A stretch of 64,000 nucleotides of DNA. Source: Clostridium_AD sp964467165. Its GTDB lineage: Bacteria > Bacillota > Clostridia > Clostridiales > Clostridiaceae. Position numbers and translations under genes: made by a program. Shown piece after piece: positions 28,002 through 38,103 of this stretch. The notes under the pieces are model-generated. The model was not told the origin of the DNA. It did not search any database and saw only the letters and a list, made by a program, of their open reading frames with translations. The stretch lies in contig CAYXOL010000020.1 in NCBI GenBank assembly GCA_964467165.1, positions 11,635-75,634 of the forward strand, written 5' to 3'. The stretch's first letter is position 1. The number at the start of each line of letters is the position of its first letter.

Positions 28002-30309
28002 TTCGGAGCTATTATTTGTAGAAACGGAAGAAGTTTATTTTTCAATAAAGGGAATAAAGACGCTACCACCTATGGTGAGTCAAAATCACTTACTATTATT
28101 GTAGAAGGTAAAGAACGTGTGGATGACATTTATAAGTGTCTTTGTTTTAAGGAATATAGTAATTATGAAATAGTAATTGAAAGAAAAAATAAAACTACCA
28201 TAGAATTTTATCATGAAAATCCTAATATAAGAAATAAAGTAACACCCACAGGTAGGGGCGGAAATATCGTAAGTGGAATAATTAACTTTAGAGGTGATAT
28301 AGGTTATTCTGATCTATATGTAAATGTTAATGGACATACTCATATGAAAATAATTATAGAGGTATTACCTAGTAAGATTGATTATAAAGAAGATTATGAG
28401 GCGATTCTTAAGGATGTTAACGAAGAGATATATAATTTGGCCTATGGGTTTTTAAGTAGAACCTATCTAGGTTCAGAGATAAACAACAAAAGATCTAATA
28501 GCTATACTGAGTTTTACAGCATATTGAGCTTTGTTTATGAAAACCTAATGAAATCCATTAATATAGTTTTATCAAAGCCTCATCATGGGTTAATAGTGGA
28601 TAGCAAGGTATGTAAATACCAAAGCCTAAAGAATACAAGTATGGATACTATAAAATGGCTAGAGAAAAGACCGCATTTATTAAAGAATATAGATGGAAGA
28701 TGTATACCCACTGTTGCACTCCAGGTAACAAAGAAAGTAAGCTTAGACACAAAGGAAAATAGATTTCTAAAGTTTATGCTACTAAAGATAATTGAAAAAA
28801 TAGATAATTTTATAAGAACATATGCAGCGGTGCCTTGGAAAGTGAATGAGGATATTATAAAGAAATTAAACACCATGAAGAAATCAATAAACACTAAACT
28901 AAAAACTTCATTTTTAAAGGATGTAGAAAGTGATTATAGAAACACGTCTATATCCTTAGTTTTTAATATGGCCAGTGGCTATAGAGAAATTTACAAATAT
29001 TATTTAATGCTTCAGAAAGGACTAAGCATTAATAGCAATATATGCTCTTTATCAATGAAGGAACTTAGTCTACTGTATGAGTACTGGTGCTTTATAAAGA
29101 TAAACTCCCTACTTAGAAAGCGGTACAAGCTAGTAAGTTCCGATTTTTTAACTATTAACACAGCGGGAATATTTGTTTCACTTAAAAAAGGCGTAACCTC
29201 TACATTAGTGTATGAAAACTTAAAAACAAGTGAAACCTTTAAGGTCAGTTATAACTCCATTAAATCTAGAAAGTCTAGTAACTTAGATTCTAGATCTGTT
29301 GGTAGTAAAACAGTAACACAAAAACCGGATAATATATTGTCTATACATATACTAGGTTGCGATGCAGCCTATGAATTTATATTTGATGCAAAGTATAAGA
29401 TAGACACATCAGAGGAATATCAGAAAAGTTACGGTGGAATTGGGCCTAAGGAAGAGGATATAAATACTATGCATAGATATAGAGATGCCATAGTTTATAA
29501 GAATAAGAAAACAGAGACCTATAATAACTCCATTTTTGCCATCAGCTACAGGACTCATGGAGGAGTTTTTAGATAAGTTAATAAATGAATCATCTTACTC
29601 TAGCGTTGAAAGATCACCTCTGCCTATAGGAAAAGAGAATTATATTAAAGATGAGTACTTTAAGGATAGAACAGTTCTTGTGGGTTCTTTAAGAAATAAA
29701 AAGCAACTCCAAATTAATCTAAAAGGAAACTTTTATCACACTAAGTGCAGCAACATAAATCTAGCAGAGCATAATATTAGGTTTGTAGCCTTAGCTCAGT
29801 CAAAGAGACAATTTGCAGGTGAAGCTGGCATAACTTATTATGGCAAGATAGTCGATATAAAAGTTATGAAAAGAAATGCGATAGTGGAAATTCCAAGTGA
29901 CTCCCAGGAGGACTATTATGTTTTTAAAGTAGAAGAATGGCAGCAACTTCATAGGAAAATGGAGGTGAAAGGCTATCAGGTGTTAAGGGTAATTTATACT
30001 ACTGAATACTTACTTAATAACGCATCAATAGTTACGGAGCTTTGCATAAAATCTAAAGAAGAATATAGATTATGGAAAGAGCTTAAGAGGATAAGTTTTT
30101 TAACAGAAACTGAAATTGAAAAAACCATAAATAATGATAGCAGTATTGAGGGGTTTTCTATAGAAGGAATCAGGGTAGCTATAAAAGATGAGAAAATTCA
30201 TGTAGAGTGCAATGGGAATTCCTATGAGTTTAGTGTGGGGGAATTTAATAGAAGGCCTAGGGAGGTAATGGGGAGGATATTTAGTATTGGGAGGGGTATA
30301 CCCGATTGA
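27976..30309 (+). pseudogene. Frameshifted McrC-like protein (DUF2357 + PD-(D/E)XK)
   Basis: AGGAGG precedes the ATG at 27976, inside the end of mcrB. The N-terminal piece (ELLFVETEEVYFSIKG) changes frame near 28060. The main body, 28119-29576, has DUF2357 features and a PDDEXK_7-type nuclease core (EFIFDAKYKID, ~residue 425). Near 29535 a deletion plus frame change joins KTETYNNSIF to SATGLMEEFLDKL, and the rest continues to 30309. Two lesions make it a pseudogene, although the central frame alone could encode 485 residues. A second copy of the C-terminal part lies at 35071-35811. Confidence 0.8.
29572..30299 (+). repeat. Direct repeat copy 1 (DUF2357 C-terminal part)
   Basis: About 730 bases nearly identical to 35071-35801. 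Differences are a few substitutions, concentrated at both ends. Confidence 0.9.
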
Positions 30310-30436
30310 GTAATATAAGGTTCGGAGTATTAACATAGAAATGTAAGAACACATAATAGTTTTTAAAACCAGCAGTTGATCCATATATACTTTTATGATA
30401 AGATCGGATCAATTATTTAAAGACGAGGAGAATAGT

Positions 30437-31093
30437 ATGGATAACTATATATTTTTAACCGATGAAGGATACACATTTATGCCAAATTCAGAATCAGATG
30501 TGCCAGATATAGAAAATTTACAGGTTATAGGAATTTCTAATGGAAAAAATGAAAAAGAGGCATTTTATAATTTAATGAGTCAAAACAGGGATTTGGTGGA
30601 AACATCATTTGATAAGATTTTCTGTTATAAGTTATCTACAAATTATAAAGATTCCTATTCAGAATTTAGAATAAAAGATGATTATGATATTAAAATATAT
30701 GAGCATAAAGAAACTAATAGATTATTAAATAAAATAAAAGAAGATATGGATTTAGATATAAATGAAAGTCATAGGGTGTTAAATGCAATTTTCACTATGG
30801 TAAATTGTGAATTTTCCATAGTTGAAGATATTATTATTAATGAACGCCATTGTAATTATTATTTATATGTTAATAACTACTATGAGCTATCTTGTAGGTT
30901 AAGTGATGATGAAGGGCTGTGGGGGAATAAGGCTTATTGTGAAAGCTTAGATGAATTTCTATTAACTGACCGTGATGAGAGTGGATTAATGGAAAGGTTT
31001 AAGAAAGAAGGCTGGTTTATTGAAAATGGATTTGCTATATGTTTAGATGATGATGTACTACGGTGCCTGTCAGTGCGCAATATGACTATATAA
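30437..31093 (+). CDS. Unknown acidic protein (218 aa)
   Basis: GAGGAG lies 6 bases before the ATG at 30437; an in-frame ATG at 30395 has no such site. The protein opens DNYIFLTDEGYTFMPNSESD, is rich in Asp, Glu, Asn and Tyr, and has no signal peptide or membrane segment. The N-terminal 'TDEGYTF.P' pattern recurs in small uncharacterised Firmicutes proteins. No function can be assigned. Confidence 0.65.
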   Translation: MDNYIFLTDEGYTFMPNSESDVPDIENLQVIGISNGKNEKEAFYNLMSQNRDLVETSFDKIFCYKLSTNYKDSYSEFRIKDDYDIKIYEHKETNRLLNKIKEDMDLDINESHRVLNAIFTMVNCEFSIVEDIIINERHCNYYLYVNNYYELSCRLSDDEGLWGNKAYCESLDEFLLTDRDESGLMERFKKEGWFIENGFAICLDDDVLRCLSVRNMTI

Positions 31094-31154
31094 ATAACTT
31101 TAAGGAGGATTTGCAAACATAAGTTGTCTATTTCATTTCGAATTTCTTGTTGCT

Positions 31155-31186
31155 AAAACTACTGAATATATTTCGGTAGTTTTTTG
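31155..31186. terminator. Hairpin terminator, CTACCGAAATA family
   Basis: Imperfect stem AAAACTACTGAA / TTTCGGTAGTTTTTT. Closely related hairpins occur at 32147-32190 and 43153-43199. Confidence 0.65.
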
Positions 31187-31204
31187 TCGTTAAGTGATAT
31201 TTTC

Positions 31205-32013
31205 GAGTAGTTCAAAAAGAAGGAAATAGAGATGTTGCAAGAGATGTTGTTTTTTATAATTTAGATATGATTATAGCAGTTGGATATAGAGTTAATTCAA
31301 GGAGAGCAACTCAGTTTAGAATATGGGCAACGAAGGTTTTGAAAGAATATATTGTCAAAGGGTTTGCTTTAGATGATGAAAGATTAAAACAAAGTGAGAG
31401 ACTATTTGGTAATGACTATTTTAAGGAACTTCTTGAAATAATTCGTTCTATACGTGCAAGTGAGAGAAGGATATATCAACAGATTACTGATATATTTGCT
31501 GAATGTAGTATTAATTATGACCCTAAATCTGAAGTTACAAAAGTGTTTTATGCTACAGTCCAAAATAAATTTCATTATGCAATAGCTGGTAAAACAGCTG
31601 CTGAAATTATTTATTATAAAGCAAATAAAGATGAGCCTCATATGGGGTTATCAACATGGAAAAATAGTCCAGAAGGAAGGATTCTAATTTCTGACGTTAA
31701 AATAGCGAAAAATTATTTAACGGAGAAAGAGATAAAAAAATTGGAAAGAACAATATCGGCTTTCTTTGATTATATTGAAAATATTATTGATAATAGGGAA
31801 ACATTCACAATGGAGCAATTTGCAAATAGTGTGGTTAAATTTCTAGAATTCAATGAATATAAAATACTTGAAGATAATGGTAGAATTTCAAAAGCAGAAG
31901 CAGATAAAAAAGCAGTGGAAGAATATAACGAATACAATAAAATGCAACCAATACAATCTGATTTTGATAAATATATTAAAAAATATTTGGGTACAGGTAA
32001 TAAGGAAAAATGA
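31205..32013 (+). pseudogene. N-truncated RhuM family protein
   Basis: The coding sequence can be read without a start from VVQKEGNRDVARDVVFYNLD, then GYRVNSRRATQFRIWATKVL and KEYIVKGFALDDERLKQ, the signature of Virulence_RhuM proteins. Family members have about 80 further residues in front, absent here. An ATG at 31267 is possible but has no ribosome site and starts inside the conserved domain. The break point is the short sequence CGAGTAGTTCAA, which recurs beyond the gene's 3' end at 32058-32069. Confidence 0.75.
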
Positions 32014-32250
32014 TTAAATATTATATTCAATATTTTGCACTAGCAGCAACTACTCGAAAATTTCGAGTAGTTCAATTAGCAAGAAAAAATTGTTTCCAGT
32101 TTTTGCAAGGTGTCTCATAAATACAAAAAACTTAATGAAAGTTAATAAACGAGCTACCGAAATATATTTATGTATTTCGGTAGCTTCGTTTATAATAGGT
32201 ATGATGACCTTTTTAGAATATTAATTATAGTATTAGGTCAATTAGCAAGT
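32014..32250. other. Gene-free gap with hairpin terminator
   Basis: No gene. 32147-32190 forms a hairpin, ACGAGCTACCGAAATA / TATTTCGGTAGCTTCGT, of the same family as 31155 and 43153. The sequence CTACTCGAAAATTTCGAGTAG (32049-32069) is a palindrome and shares CGAGTAGTTCAA with the 5' break of the RhuM fragment. Confidence 0.5.
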
Positions 32251-32545
32251 AACTTGCAACGGTATAATGGTATTGTAGGAGTATCCTAAGTATAAAATCC
32301 GGTAGAAAGCTCAGCTAAGGCCACGATAACACCCCTAGGAGAAAGCAAAATGTGTCGAAAAGCAAATGCAGTAGCCAGAGGTGAGAACTACTGAAGTTTA
32401 TGGAAATATAAATTTTTCGTGATTTTTTTCGTCACTATATAGGAAACAGCTTTCTTAAGTGCTGTGGATAACACCCAATACGCTGGAGCTTGTCACTTTT
32501 GCCACTTGCCACGTGAGTGGCAGTACTTTATATCGATTAAATATT
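32250..32545 (+). ncRNA. Candidate structured RNA or long leader
   Basis: About 300 bases of unusually GC-richer, non-coding-looking sequence. Possible parts: CAAGTAACTTG palindrome at the start, the ACGATAACACCCC and GTGGATAACACCC echoes, an interrupted AGTAG...CTACT pairing, and a clear stem TGCCAC-GTGA-GTGGCA (32507-32522) closed by a GNRA tetraloop. It precedes a short ORF (32566). I cannot match it to a known riboswitch or intron. Confidence 0.35.
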
Positions 32546-32565
32546 TTTTAAAAGGACTAATAATT

Positions 32566-32661
32566 ATGGCTGAAAAGACTATTGGTATTATTAATAATTT
32601 GTTACAATTAAAAATAAATGACGAGAATAAGATTTTATCTTCAACTAAATCCATTGAATAA
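32566..32661 (+). CDS. Possible small protein (31 aa)
   Basis: Short frame beginning MAEKTIGIINNLLQLKINDE with AAAAGGAC ahead of the ATG. It follows the candidate structured leader. It could be a small protein, a leader peptide or a fragment. Weakly supported. Confidence 0.3.
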   Translation: MAEKTIGIINNLLQLKINDENKILSSTKSIE

Positions 32662-32727
32662 TAGGAATTTTACCTAAATCTTTGTATAAAAGAAAAATAA
32701 TAGATATAGTAAGAAGGAGTAATATAA

Positions 32728-34386
32728 ATGAATTATAATGAGTTTATCAAAGCCGTGGATGAAAAACTTGCTTCTATGCCTGAGAGTGAGAAGGAAAAGT
32801 GGATTCATAACTTAGCACGTACAATTCAAGAAGATGAAAGATGTAAATTTTTAAATTCGCTAAATGCTGAAAATAACAATGGTGAGATTATACATGATAT
32901 CAAAGAAATACAAGAGTGGTGTGAAAAAATACAAAATGGAGATATTCATTTTGAATGTAGTTATTCAGAAGTATACGGTGAGAATTATTGGAGAGATGAT
33001 TCCTATGAGTATTATGATACTTATGAAATAGGAAAAAAGCTAACTTCTGCATTTCAAGTAACTGAAGACCTACTATATCAAAAGGAATATGAAAAAGCTT
33101 CAGTTTTATACAATCTGCTTTTAGATATGGTATTTCAAGCATATGATAGTGACTCAGAAGAGACAATGGAATTAGGGCTCGAAGAATTAGTTGATGAAAA
33201 CTTGGTTTCTTTAAATTTGAAGAAAATAGTTCTTAACCTACTATATGCAAAATATCAAACTTCTAATGGAAAAGAGAGGGTGCAGGCAATTTATAGTTAT
33301 ATCAAATTGAATATTTCAAAAGATATAAAGTTAGAAGAGTTTTTTACTATAGGACCAGAAGAATTAGTAGGAATAGCCGTATTTTTAGAAGAATGGATTG
33401 TTTTTTTGAAGCGTGAAGATGGAGACTTAGCAGGAAACTTTCTTTTTGAGGCATGTATGCTTCAAGGGGGCATAGAAATGTTATGTGCTACAGCTAGAGA
33501 AATGGTACAAAAGCATCCTATTTTGTACTTAAAAACATGTAAATACTTAACTGATGAAAGCAAAGCTACTGAATGTGAAAAAATAGGATTAGAAGCAATT
33601 AGTTTATTGAATGAAGAGTTAATTATTAGAGGAAAGGTGGCAGAGTTAACTGCAAAGGCTGCAAAAGAACTAGGACACACAGATGTTGTTTGGAAATGCT
33701 ATAAAGCAGCTTTTCATTCGGAGTCAATACTAAACAATTATTTAAGACTTTTTGAAGCTGAAAATTATGAGAATATAATGGATATTAACACTATGAAAAT
33801 ACGAATATTACCTGGAAAATCATTTGTGGATTTTCATAATATTAACAATCAAATGAAAATTAATAATATTTCACTGGAATATAAAAAAATACTTTGTTTC
33901 TTTAATGGAGAATTAGAGTATATTTATGAAGAATGTAAGAAAGATAAAACTTATTTAGGTTGGAGTAATAATATTAAGGGTATATTTGTACCATTATTTA
34001 TTCTATATTTAAACCAAAGCCATAGCGTTTCCAAAGCAGGTGAAAAATTAATAGAAGACTTAAAATATAGGCTAAATTATTCAAATGATGATGATAAAAG
34101 TTTCGCTGAACGTTTTTTTATCTGGAAGGACAAAATTAAAATAACAAGTGAACAATATGAAAAGTATATAACTTGGTTACACTCAGAGGTTGATAAAAGA
34201 ACTGATGCAGTTGTAGGTGGAGGCTTTAGGGGAAGCTATTACAAAGCAGCGGTACTAATATCTGAACTAGGTGAAACAATGGAGTCAAATGGTAATTATG
34301 GAGCTAAAATGGATTTAATAGAGCATTATATAAAAAATCATTCCAGAAAGAGAGCATTTAAAGCGGAATTTGAAGTTTTAAAATAG
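32728..34386 (+). CDS. Unknown 552-aa helical protein
   Basis: Starts behind AGAAGGAG with good spacing. Cytoplasmic, almost entirely helical, acidic at the front (residues ~60-95 rich in Glu/Tyr). The C-terminal end SYYKAAVLISELGETMESNG followed by RKRAFKAEFEVL resembles the end of helical-repeat proteins annotated near SWIM zinc fingers in Firmicutes; that link is only suggestive. It is intact in a region of broken genes and is followed after about 75 bases by a cysteine-cluster protein. Confidence 0.65.
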   Translation: MNYNEFIKAVDEKLASMPESEKEKWIHNLARTIQEDERCKFLNSLNAENNNGEIIHDIKEIQEWCEKIQNGDIHFECSYSEVYGENYWRDDSYEYYDTYEIGKKLTSAFQVTEDLLYQKEYEKASVLYNLLLDMVFQAYDSDSEETMELGLEELVDENLVSLNLKKIVLNLLYAKYQTSNGKERVQAIYSYIKLNISKDIKLEEFFTIGPEELVGIAVFLEEWIVFLKREDGDLAGNFLFEACMLQGGIEMLCATAREMVQKHPILYLKTCKYLTDESKATECEKIGLEAISLLNEELIIRGKVAELTAKAAKELGHTDVVWKCYKAAFHSESILNNYLRLFEAENYENIMDINTMKIRILPGKSFVDFHNINNQMKINNISLEYKKILCFFNGELEYIYEECKKDKTYLGWSNNIKGIFVPLFILYLNQSHSVSKAGEKLIEDLKYRLNYSNDDDKSFAERFFIWKDKIKITSEQYEKYITWLHSEVDKRTDAVVGGGFRGSYYKAAVLISELGETMESNGNYGAKMDLIEHYIKNHSRKRAFKAEFEVLK

Positions 34387-34462
34387 GAGGAACAATTCGT
34401 GTACTTGTGAAGTGGTAGTAAGTACAAAAGATGTTGTAGAAAATAGTAGAGGAGAAGATATT

Positions 34463-34972
34463 GTGATAGAACCATCAAAAATAAAAGAAGAATTTGAAAA
34501 GGTTGAAAGAGAGAATTATAAATTTCGTACATATTTAAAAAATCATGCAGATTCAGATGAATTAGATAAACAATTTTTGCAGTTGCATAATGAATTATTC
34601 AAAGTATATGATTGTAGTAAATGTAGAAATTGCTGCAAAGAGTATTCAATAACCTTTGAAGAAAATGAAATAGAGCAAGCTTCTAAGTTAATTAAGATAA
34701 CAAAGAAAGAATTTATGGATAAGTATATAGATGAGACTATCAATGGATATGATCTAAAAGGTAAGCCATGCTGCTTTCTAACTGAAAATGGTGCTTGTGA
34801 GATTGAAAAGTGTAAACCAGAAGGATGTATAGAGTATCCATTTACAAATAAGCCAGAAAGATTATTCAGTTTACTTAATATAGTTAATTTTGCTAATGTG
34901 TGCCCTGTAGTTTTTGAAATGCTGCAAAGACTGAAGAAAATTTATGGATTTAAGACAAGAGGAAGGTATTAA
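34463..34972 (+). CDS. YkgJ-type cysteine-cluster protein
   Basis: About 169 residues. Metal-binding motif CSKCRNCC at ~residue 51, with further Cys at KPCCFL, GACEI, KCKPEGCIEYP. This is the CxxCxxCC family (YkgJ/UPF0153), thought to bind Zn or an Fe-S cluster; role unknown. A GTG at 34412 is in frame, but the GTG at 34463 has GAGGAG 8 bases upstream and begins with the conserved-looking IEPSKIKEEFEKVERENYKF. Possibly an operon with the 552-aa gene. Confidence 0.8.
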   Translation: MIEPSKIKEEFEKVERENYKFRTYLKNHADSDELDKQFLQLHNELFKVYDCSKCRNCCKEYSITFEENEIEQASKLIKITKKEFMDKYIDETINGYDLKGKPCCFLTENGACEIEKCKPEGCIEYPFTNKPERLFSLLNIVNFANVCPVVFEMLQRLKKIYGFKTRGRY

Positions 34973-35046
34973 CTTAAAGCAACAAAAATTGAAAATTCAT
35001 TTCCAATTTTTGAAAGATGACAGGCACCTTACAGGGATTGGTAGTG

Positions 35047-35811
35047 AAGCGGACAATCTCTGTTGTTATAGATAAGTTAATAAATGAATCATCTTATTCT
35101 AGCTTTGAAAGATCACTGGAGTCTATAGGAAAAGAGAATTATATTAAAGATGAGTACTTTAATGAGAGAACAGTTCTTATGGGATCTTTAAGAAATAAAG
35201 AGCAGCTCCAAATTAATCTCAAAGGGAACTTCTATCACACCAAGTGCAGCAACATAAATCTAGCAGAGCATAGTATTGGATTCGTAGCCTTAGCTCAGTC
35301 AAAGAAACAATTTGCAGGTGAAGCTGGCATAACTTATTATGGAAAGATAGTAGATATAAAAGTTGTGAAAAGAAATAAGATAGTGGAAATTCCAAGTGAC
35401 TCCCAGGAGGACTATTATGTTTTTAAAGTAGAAGAATGGCAGCAACTTCATAGGAAAATGGAGGTGAAAGGCTATCAGGTGTTAAGGGTAATTTATACTA
35501 CTGAATACTTACTTAATAACGCATCAATAGTTACGGAGCTTTGCATAAAATCTAAAGAAGAATATAGATTATGGAAAGAGCTTAAGAGGATAAGTTTTTT
35601 AACAGAAACTGAAATTGAAAAAACCATAAATAATGATAGCAGTATTGAGGGGTTTTCTATAGAAGGAATCAGGGTAACTATAAAAGATGAGAAAATTCAT
35701 GTAGAGTGCAATGGGAATTTGTATGAGGTTAGTGTGGGGGAATTTAATAGAAGCACTAGGGAGGTAATGGGGAGGATAATTAATATTGGGAGTGGGTGTC
35801 CAATTAGATAA
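35047..35811 (+). pseudogene. Second copy of the DUF2357 protein C-terminal part
   Basis: From INESSYSSFERSLESIGKEN onward the protein is nearly identical to the C-terminal quarter of the broken McrC-like protein at 27976-30309. Its first ~10 codons (KRTISVVID) come from unrelated sequence containing GCGGACAATCTCTGTTG, a 17-mer also present at 49609. No ribosome site or native N-terminus. Confidence 0.85.
35071..35801 (+). repeat. Direct repeat copy 2 (DUF2357 C-terminal part)
   Basis: Same orientation and nearly the same sequence as 29572-30299. About 5.5 kb separates the copies, with RhuM, the helical protein and the cysteine-cluster gene in between. Confidence 0.9.
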
Positions 35812-35950
35812 TATAAAGTTGATACCTGAAGGATAACAAAGAATGCTTACTTTATATTACCTGTATACTCGAAGATGAAAATAATATTGAAAATATGTTT
35901 AAAAATAAAAAAGGTGATATAATAAGAGTGATTTAAAGTGAGGTGTTAAT

Positions 35951-36244
35951 GTGAATACACAACCAGCTACATTTGAAGTGACTTTACCAGAAGAGTTTAT
36001 TCCATTTTTAGATAAAATTTCTGGTGATTCTATAGACCAAAAGGTTAGGTTAGCTTTTGCAATGAATTTATTTACCAGTAAAACAGTAACGTTAGAAAGA
36101 GCAGCAGAATTATCAGGGTTATCACTTTTAGATTTCATGTATGTACTCGGAGAACAAGGAATTCCTTGGGGGGAATATACTGATGAGCATAAAAAACAAG
36201 ATGACTTGGTTATAAAAAAAATGTTAAGGGAGATAGGACAATAG
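35951..36244 (+). CDS. UPF0175 family antitoxin-like protein
   Basis: 97 residues. RLAFAMNLFTSKTVTLERAA and ELSGLSLLDFMYVLGEQGIP form the UPF0175 HTH-like core, closing with WGEYTDEHKKQD. UPF0175 proteins are usually encoded just before DUF3368 PIN-like proteins and are regarded as antitoxin-type DNA binders. Here that partner, 0 bases downstream, is broken. GAGGTG lies 6 bases before the GTG at 35951. Intact but probably orphaned. Confidence 0.85.
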   Translation: MNTQPATFEVTLPEEFIPFLDKISGDSIDQKVRLAFAMNLFTSKTVTLERAAELSGLSLLDFMYVLGEQGIPWGEYTDEHKKQDDLVIKKMLREIGQ

Positions 36245-36758
36245 ATGAACATAAAAAAATTAAGCACTGTAATATGTAATTCAAGTCATATCATTGGTTT
36301 ATCTGGAATAGGTAAATTAGATTTGCTTTGGACTATTTTTCAAGAAGTACTTATTCCAGAAGCAGTTTATAATGAGTTGTTAAAAGTCAAAGGAATAAAA
36401 GAGTAGGGACAGAAGAATTAAATGATGCTATAGAAAAAGGGTTTATTAAAATCTATCATGTAAAAGATGAATTGTTTGTGAATAGATTTATGGGAAAGTT
36501 GCATAGAGGTGAATTAGAAGTAATAGCAGGAGCTAAAGAACTAAATTTGGATTATTTACTAATTATGAAAAATCAGCAAGAAGTTTAGCGGAAGCTTTAA
36601 TGTTAGAGCCTACAGGGCTTTTGGGTATTTTGAAATTTGCTAAATTATCAGGTACAATTGAAACATTAAAACCACATTTAGATGGGTTAATAGAAAATAA
36701 TTATAGAATTTCTAAAAAACTATATAGTGGCATATTGTTAGAGGTAGGAGAAATATAG
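36245..36758 (+). pseudogene. Frameshifted DUF3368 PIN-like toxin
   Basis: The first frame gives ICNSSHIIGLSGIGKLDLLW and VLIPEAVYNELLK, then stops at 36402. The next reads GTEELNDAIEKGFIKIY and HRGELEVIAGAKELNLDYL, and a third LAEALMLEPTGLLGILKFA. Together they make one DUF3368 protein with two frame changes. The first PIN acid (normally Asp before the Ser-Pro) is Asn in CNSS. The C-terminal part is duplicated at 46882-47070. Confidence 0.8.
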
Positions 36759-36901
36759 CAACAATAAATTCTCACTACACTCCAATTTTTAGAGTATGAA
36801 ATTACAATAGCTAATGCTGATGGAAGTAAGACATATCTCACATACGATTGTAAACTTAAAACATACGAACAATATTAAGGAAAGACCTTTTTTATTAGAT
36901 A

Positions 36902-36947
36902 AAATAACGCATTGAAATAACCTTTAAGTTATTTCAATGCGTTATTT
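36902..36947 (+). terminator. Terminator hairpin in repeat copy A
   Basis: Perfect stem AATAACGCATTGAAATAAC / GTTATTTCAATGCGTTATT with loop CTTTAA and T-rich tail. The copy at 47129-47174 has one stem mismatch (AACTAAC). Confidence 0.85.
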
Positions 36948-37269
36948 ATTTACACAGAGCTTTTTTAAAAAAAGCAGATAAAATACATTAAAATCATTCT
37001 GCTTATTTTTGTAACGACCTCTGCTATTTAGTACATTTAATAGCTATACATAGTTTTGTAGATACATAACTATTTTTATGAAAGTTTAATGAAATTTATG
37101 GGATTAAGTCTGAATTTAAGGTACAATATATAGTAGATATATAAGAATTAAGAGTTTAATAATATGTGTAATATTATTAATTTTGATCGATCATTGGGAG
37201 GTTGATGAAGATTCTTATTTTTGAAATGGACCCAGTGAGGAAAAATGGCTTGTTAATTCATAAACAAAG

Positions 37270-37519
37270 CAAATGGGTTTATTTAAGTTTCTTAAGGGTG
37301 TATATATAGGAAACCCTCAGGAGAATATTGGGCTTAAAAAATTTCTATCTATTAACTGAGTCCTAGGTATAAGAGTTTTCTAAAGCTGACATTGAACACT
37401 TAGAGGCAGAGTAGGCTCTGAGAGTTAGGTGATATTAAAGGAAGAAGAACTAGTGGTTTGCGTTACATAAAAATTAGGCGTAATGGACTAATAATGCGAA
37501 ATATAAAGGAGATGCTCCA
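37270..37519 (+). promoter_or_regulatory. Long conserved leader before the 164-aa gene
   Basis: About 240 bases with purine-rich blocks (GGAAACCCTCAGGAGAATATTGGG, given in part; GAGGCAGAGTAGGCTCTGAGAG with GAG/CTC pairing potential) running up to an AAAGGAGATG ribosome site at 37507. Copy B at 47356-47571 keeps it almost base for base, although the gene after it is truncated. I cannot assign it to a known riboswitch class. Confidence 0.4.
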
Positions 37520-38014
37520 ATGCAAAAATTGATAGCAACAAGGATAGGTTATAGTCCTTTATTAAATGATTTTTATATTGAAACTGAAGAAAAAGATTAT
37601 AGAGGACAACTTGAATATGTTGATGATAAGTTTATATTTCAATATTTTTCAGAAAAATATATAGTAGAGTTTAAAGATGATAAGGTGGCTAAGGATTGGT
37701 TAAAATCTATTATTGAAAAATACTATTTTAGTAGGAAAGGTTTATTACTAGATACTGAAAAACTAAAAATTGATTTGCCATTTATAAGTTTGAAAATATT
37801 AAATTCTAAATATAATGAATACCTTGTTAAGATTAAATCAACAAAAAATATTTTTAATTATGACTTAAATAATTATTATGTTGCACATATGGCAAAGGAT
37901 TTAAGGTCAATAAGATTATTTAAGACCATTGATGAAGGTGAAAAACTAGAAGCTAAAAAAAGAAAAATGCTCAATAGATATAAAAAATTATGTAAAGACA
38001 TAATTAATTTGTAA
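37520..38014 (+). CDS. Unknown 164-aa protein
   Basis: Strong ribosome site (AAAGGAG). Opens QKLIATRIGYSPLLNDFYIE and ends in a Lys/Arg-rich helix (KLEAKKRKMLNRYKKLCKDI). No membrane segment or signal. The family is not recognised. Located after a UPF0175/DUF3368 pair; the first third is duplicated as a truncated gene at 47572. A possible toxin-like or accessory protein, but nothing proves it. Confidence 0.6.
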   Translation: MQKLIATRIGYSPLLNDFYIETEEKDYRGQLEYVDDKFIFQYFSEKYIVEFKDDKVAKDWLKSIIEKYYFSRKGLLLDTEKLKIDLPFISLKILNSKYNEYLVKIKSTKNIFNYDLNNYYVAHMAKDLRSIRLFKTIDEGEKLEAKKRKMLNRYKKLCKDIINL

Positions 38015-38103
38015 TAAAGTATTGATGCAGTAAACTCGAGAATAAGCTTAGTTGAAAAGCTCTGATACGATTAAAAAACAAATAAAAATGAGGGAGAAAA
38101 AAA

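Larger units (their letters stand above)
36568..37690 (+). repeat. Long direct repeat, copy A
   Basis: Contains the DUF3368 3' end, a terminator, a long leader and the first ~57 codons of the 164-aa gene. Copy B at 46882-47741 lacks two internal stretches of about 95 and 190 bases but is otherwise nearly identical. Confidence 0.85.

Noticed and set aside
32464..32565. ORF beginning DNTQYAGACHFCHLPREWQY
   Set aside because: It overlaps the GNRA-capped stem and has no ribosome site; the Cys/His pattern arises from stem sequence rather than a plausible zinc finger.
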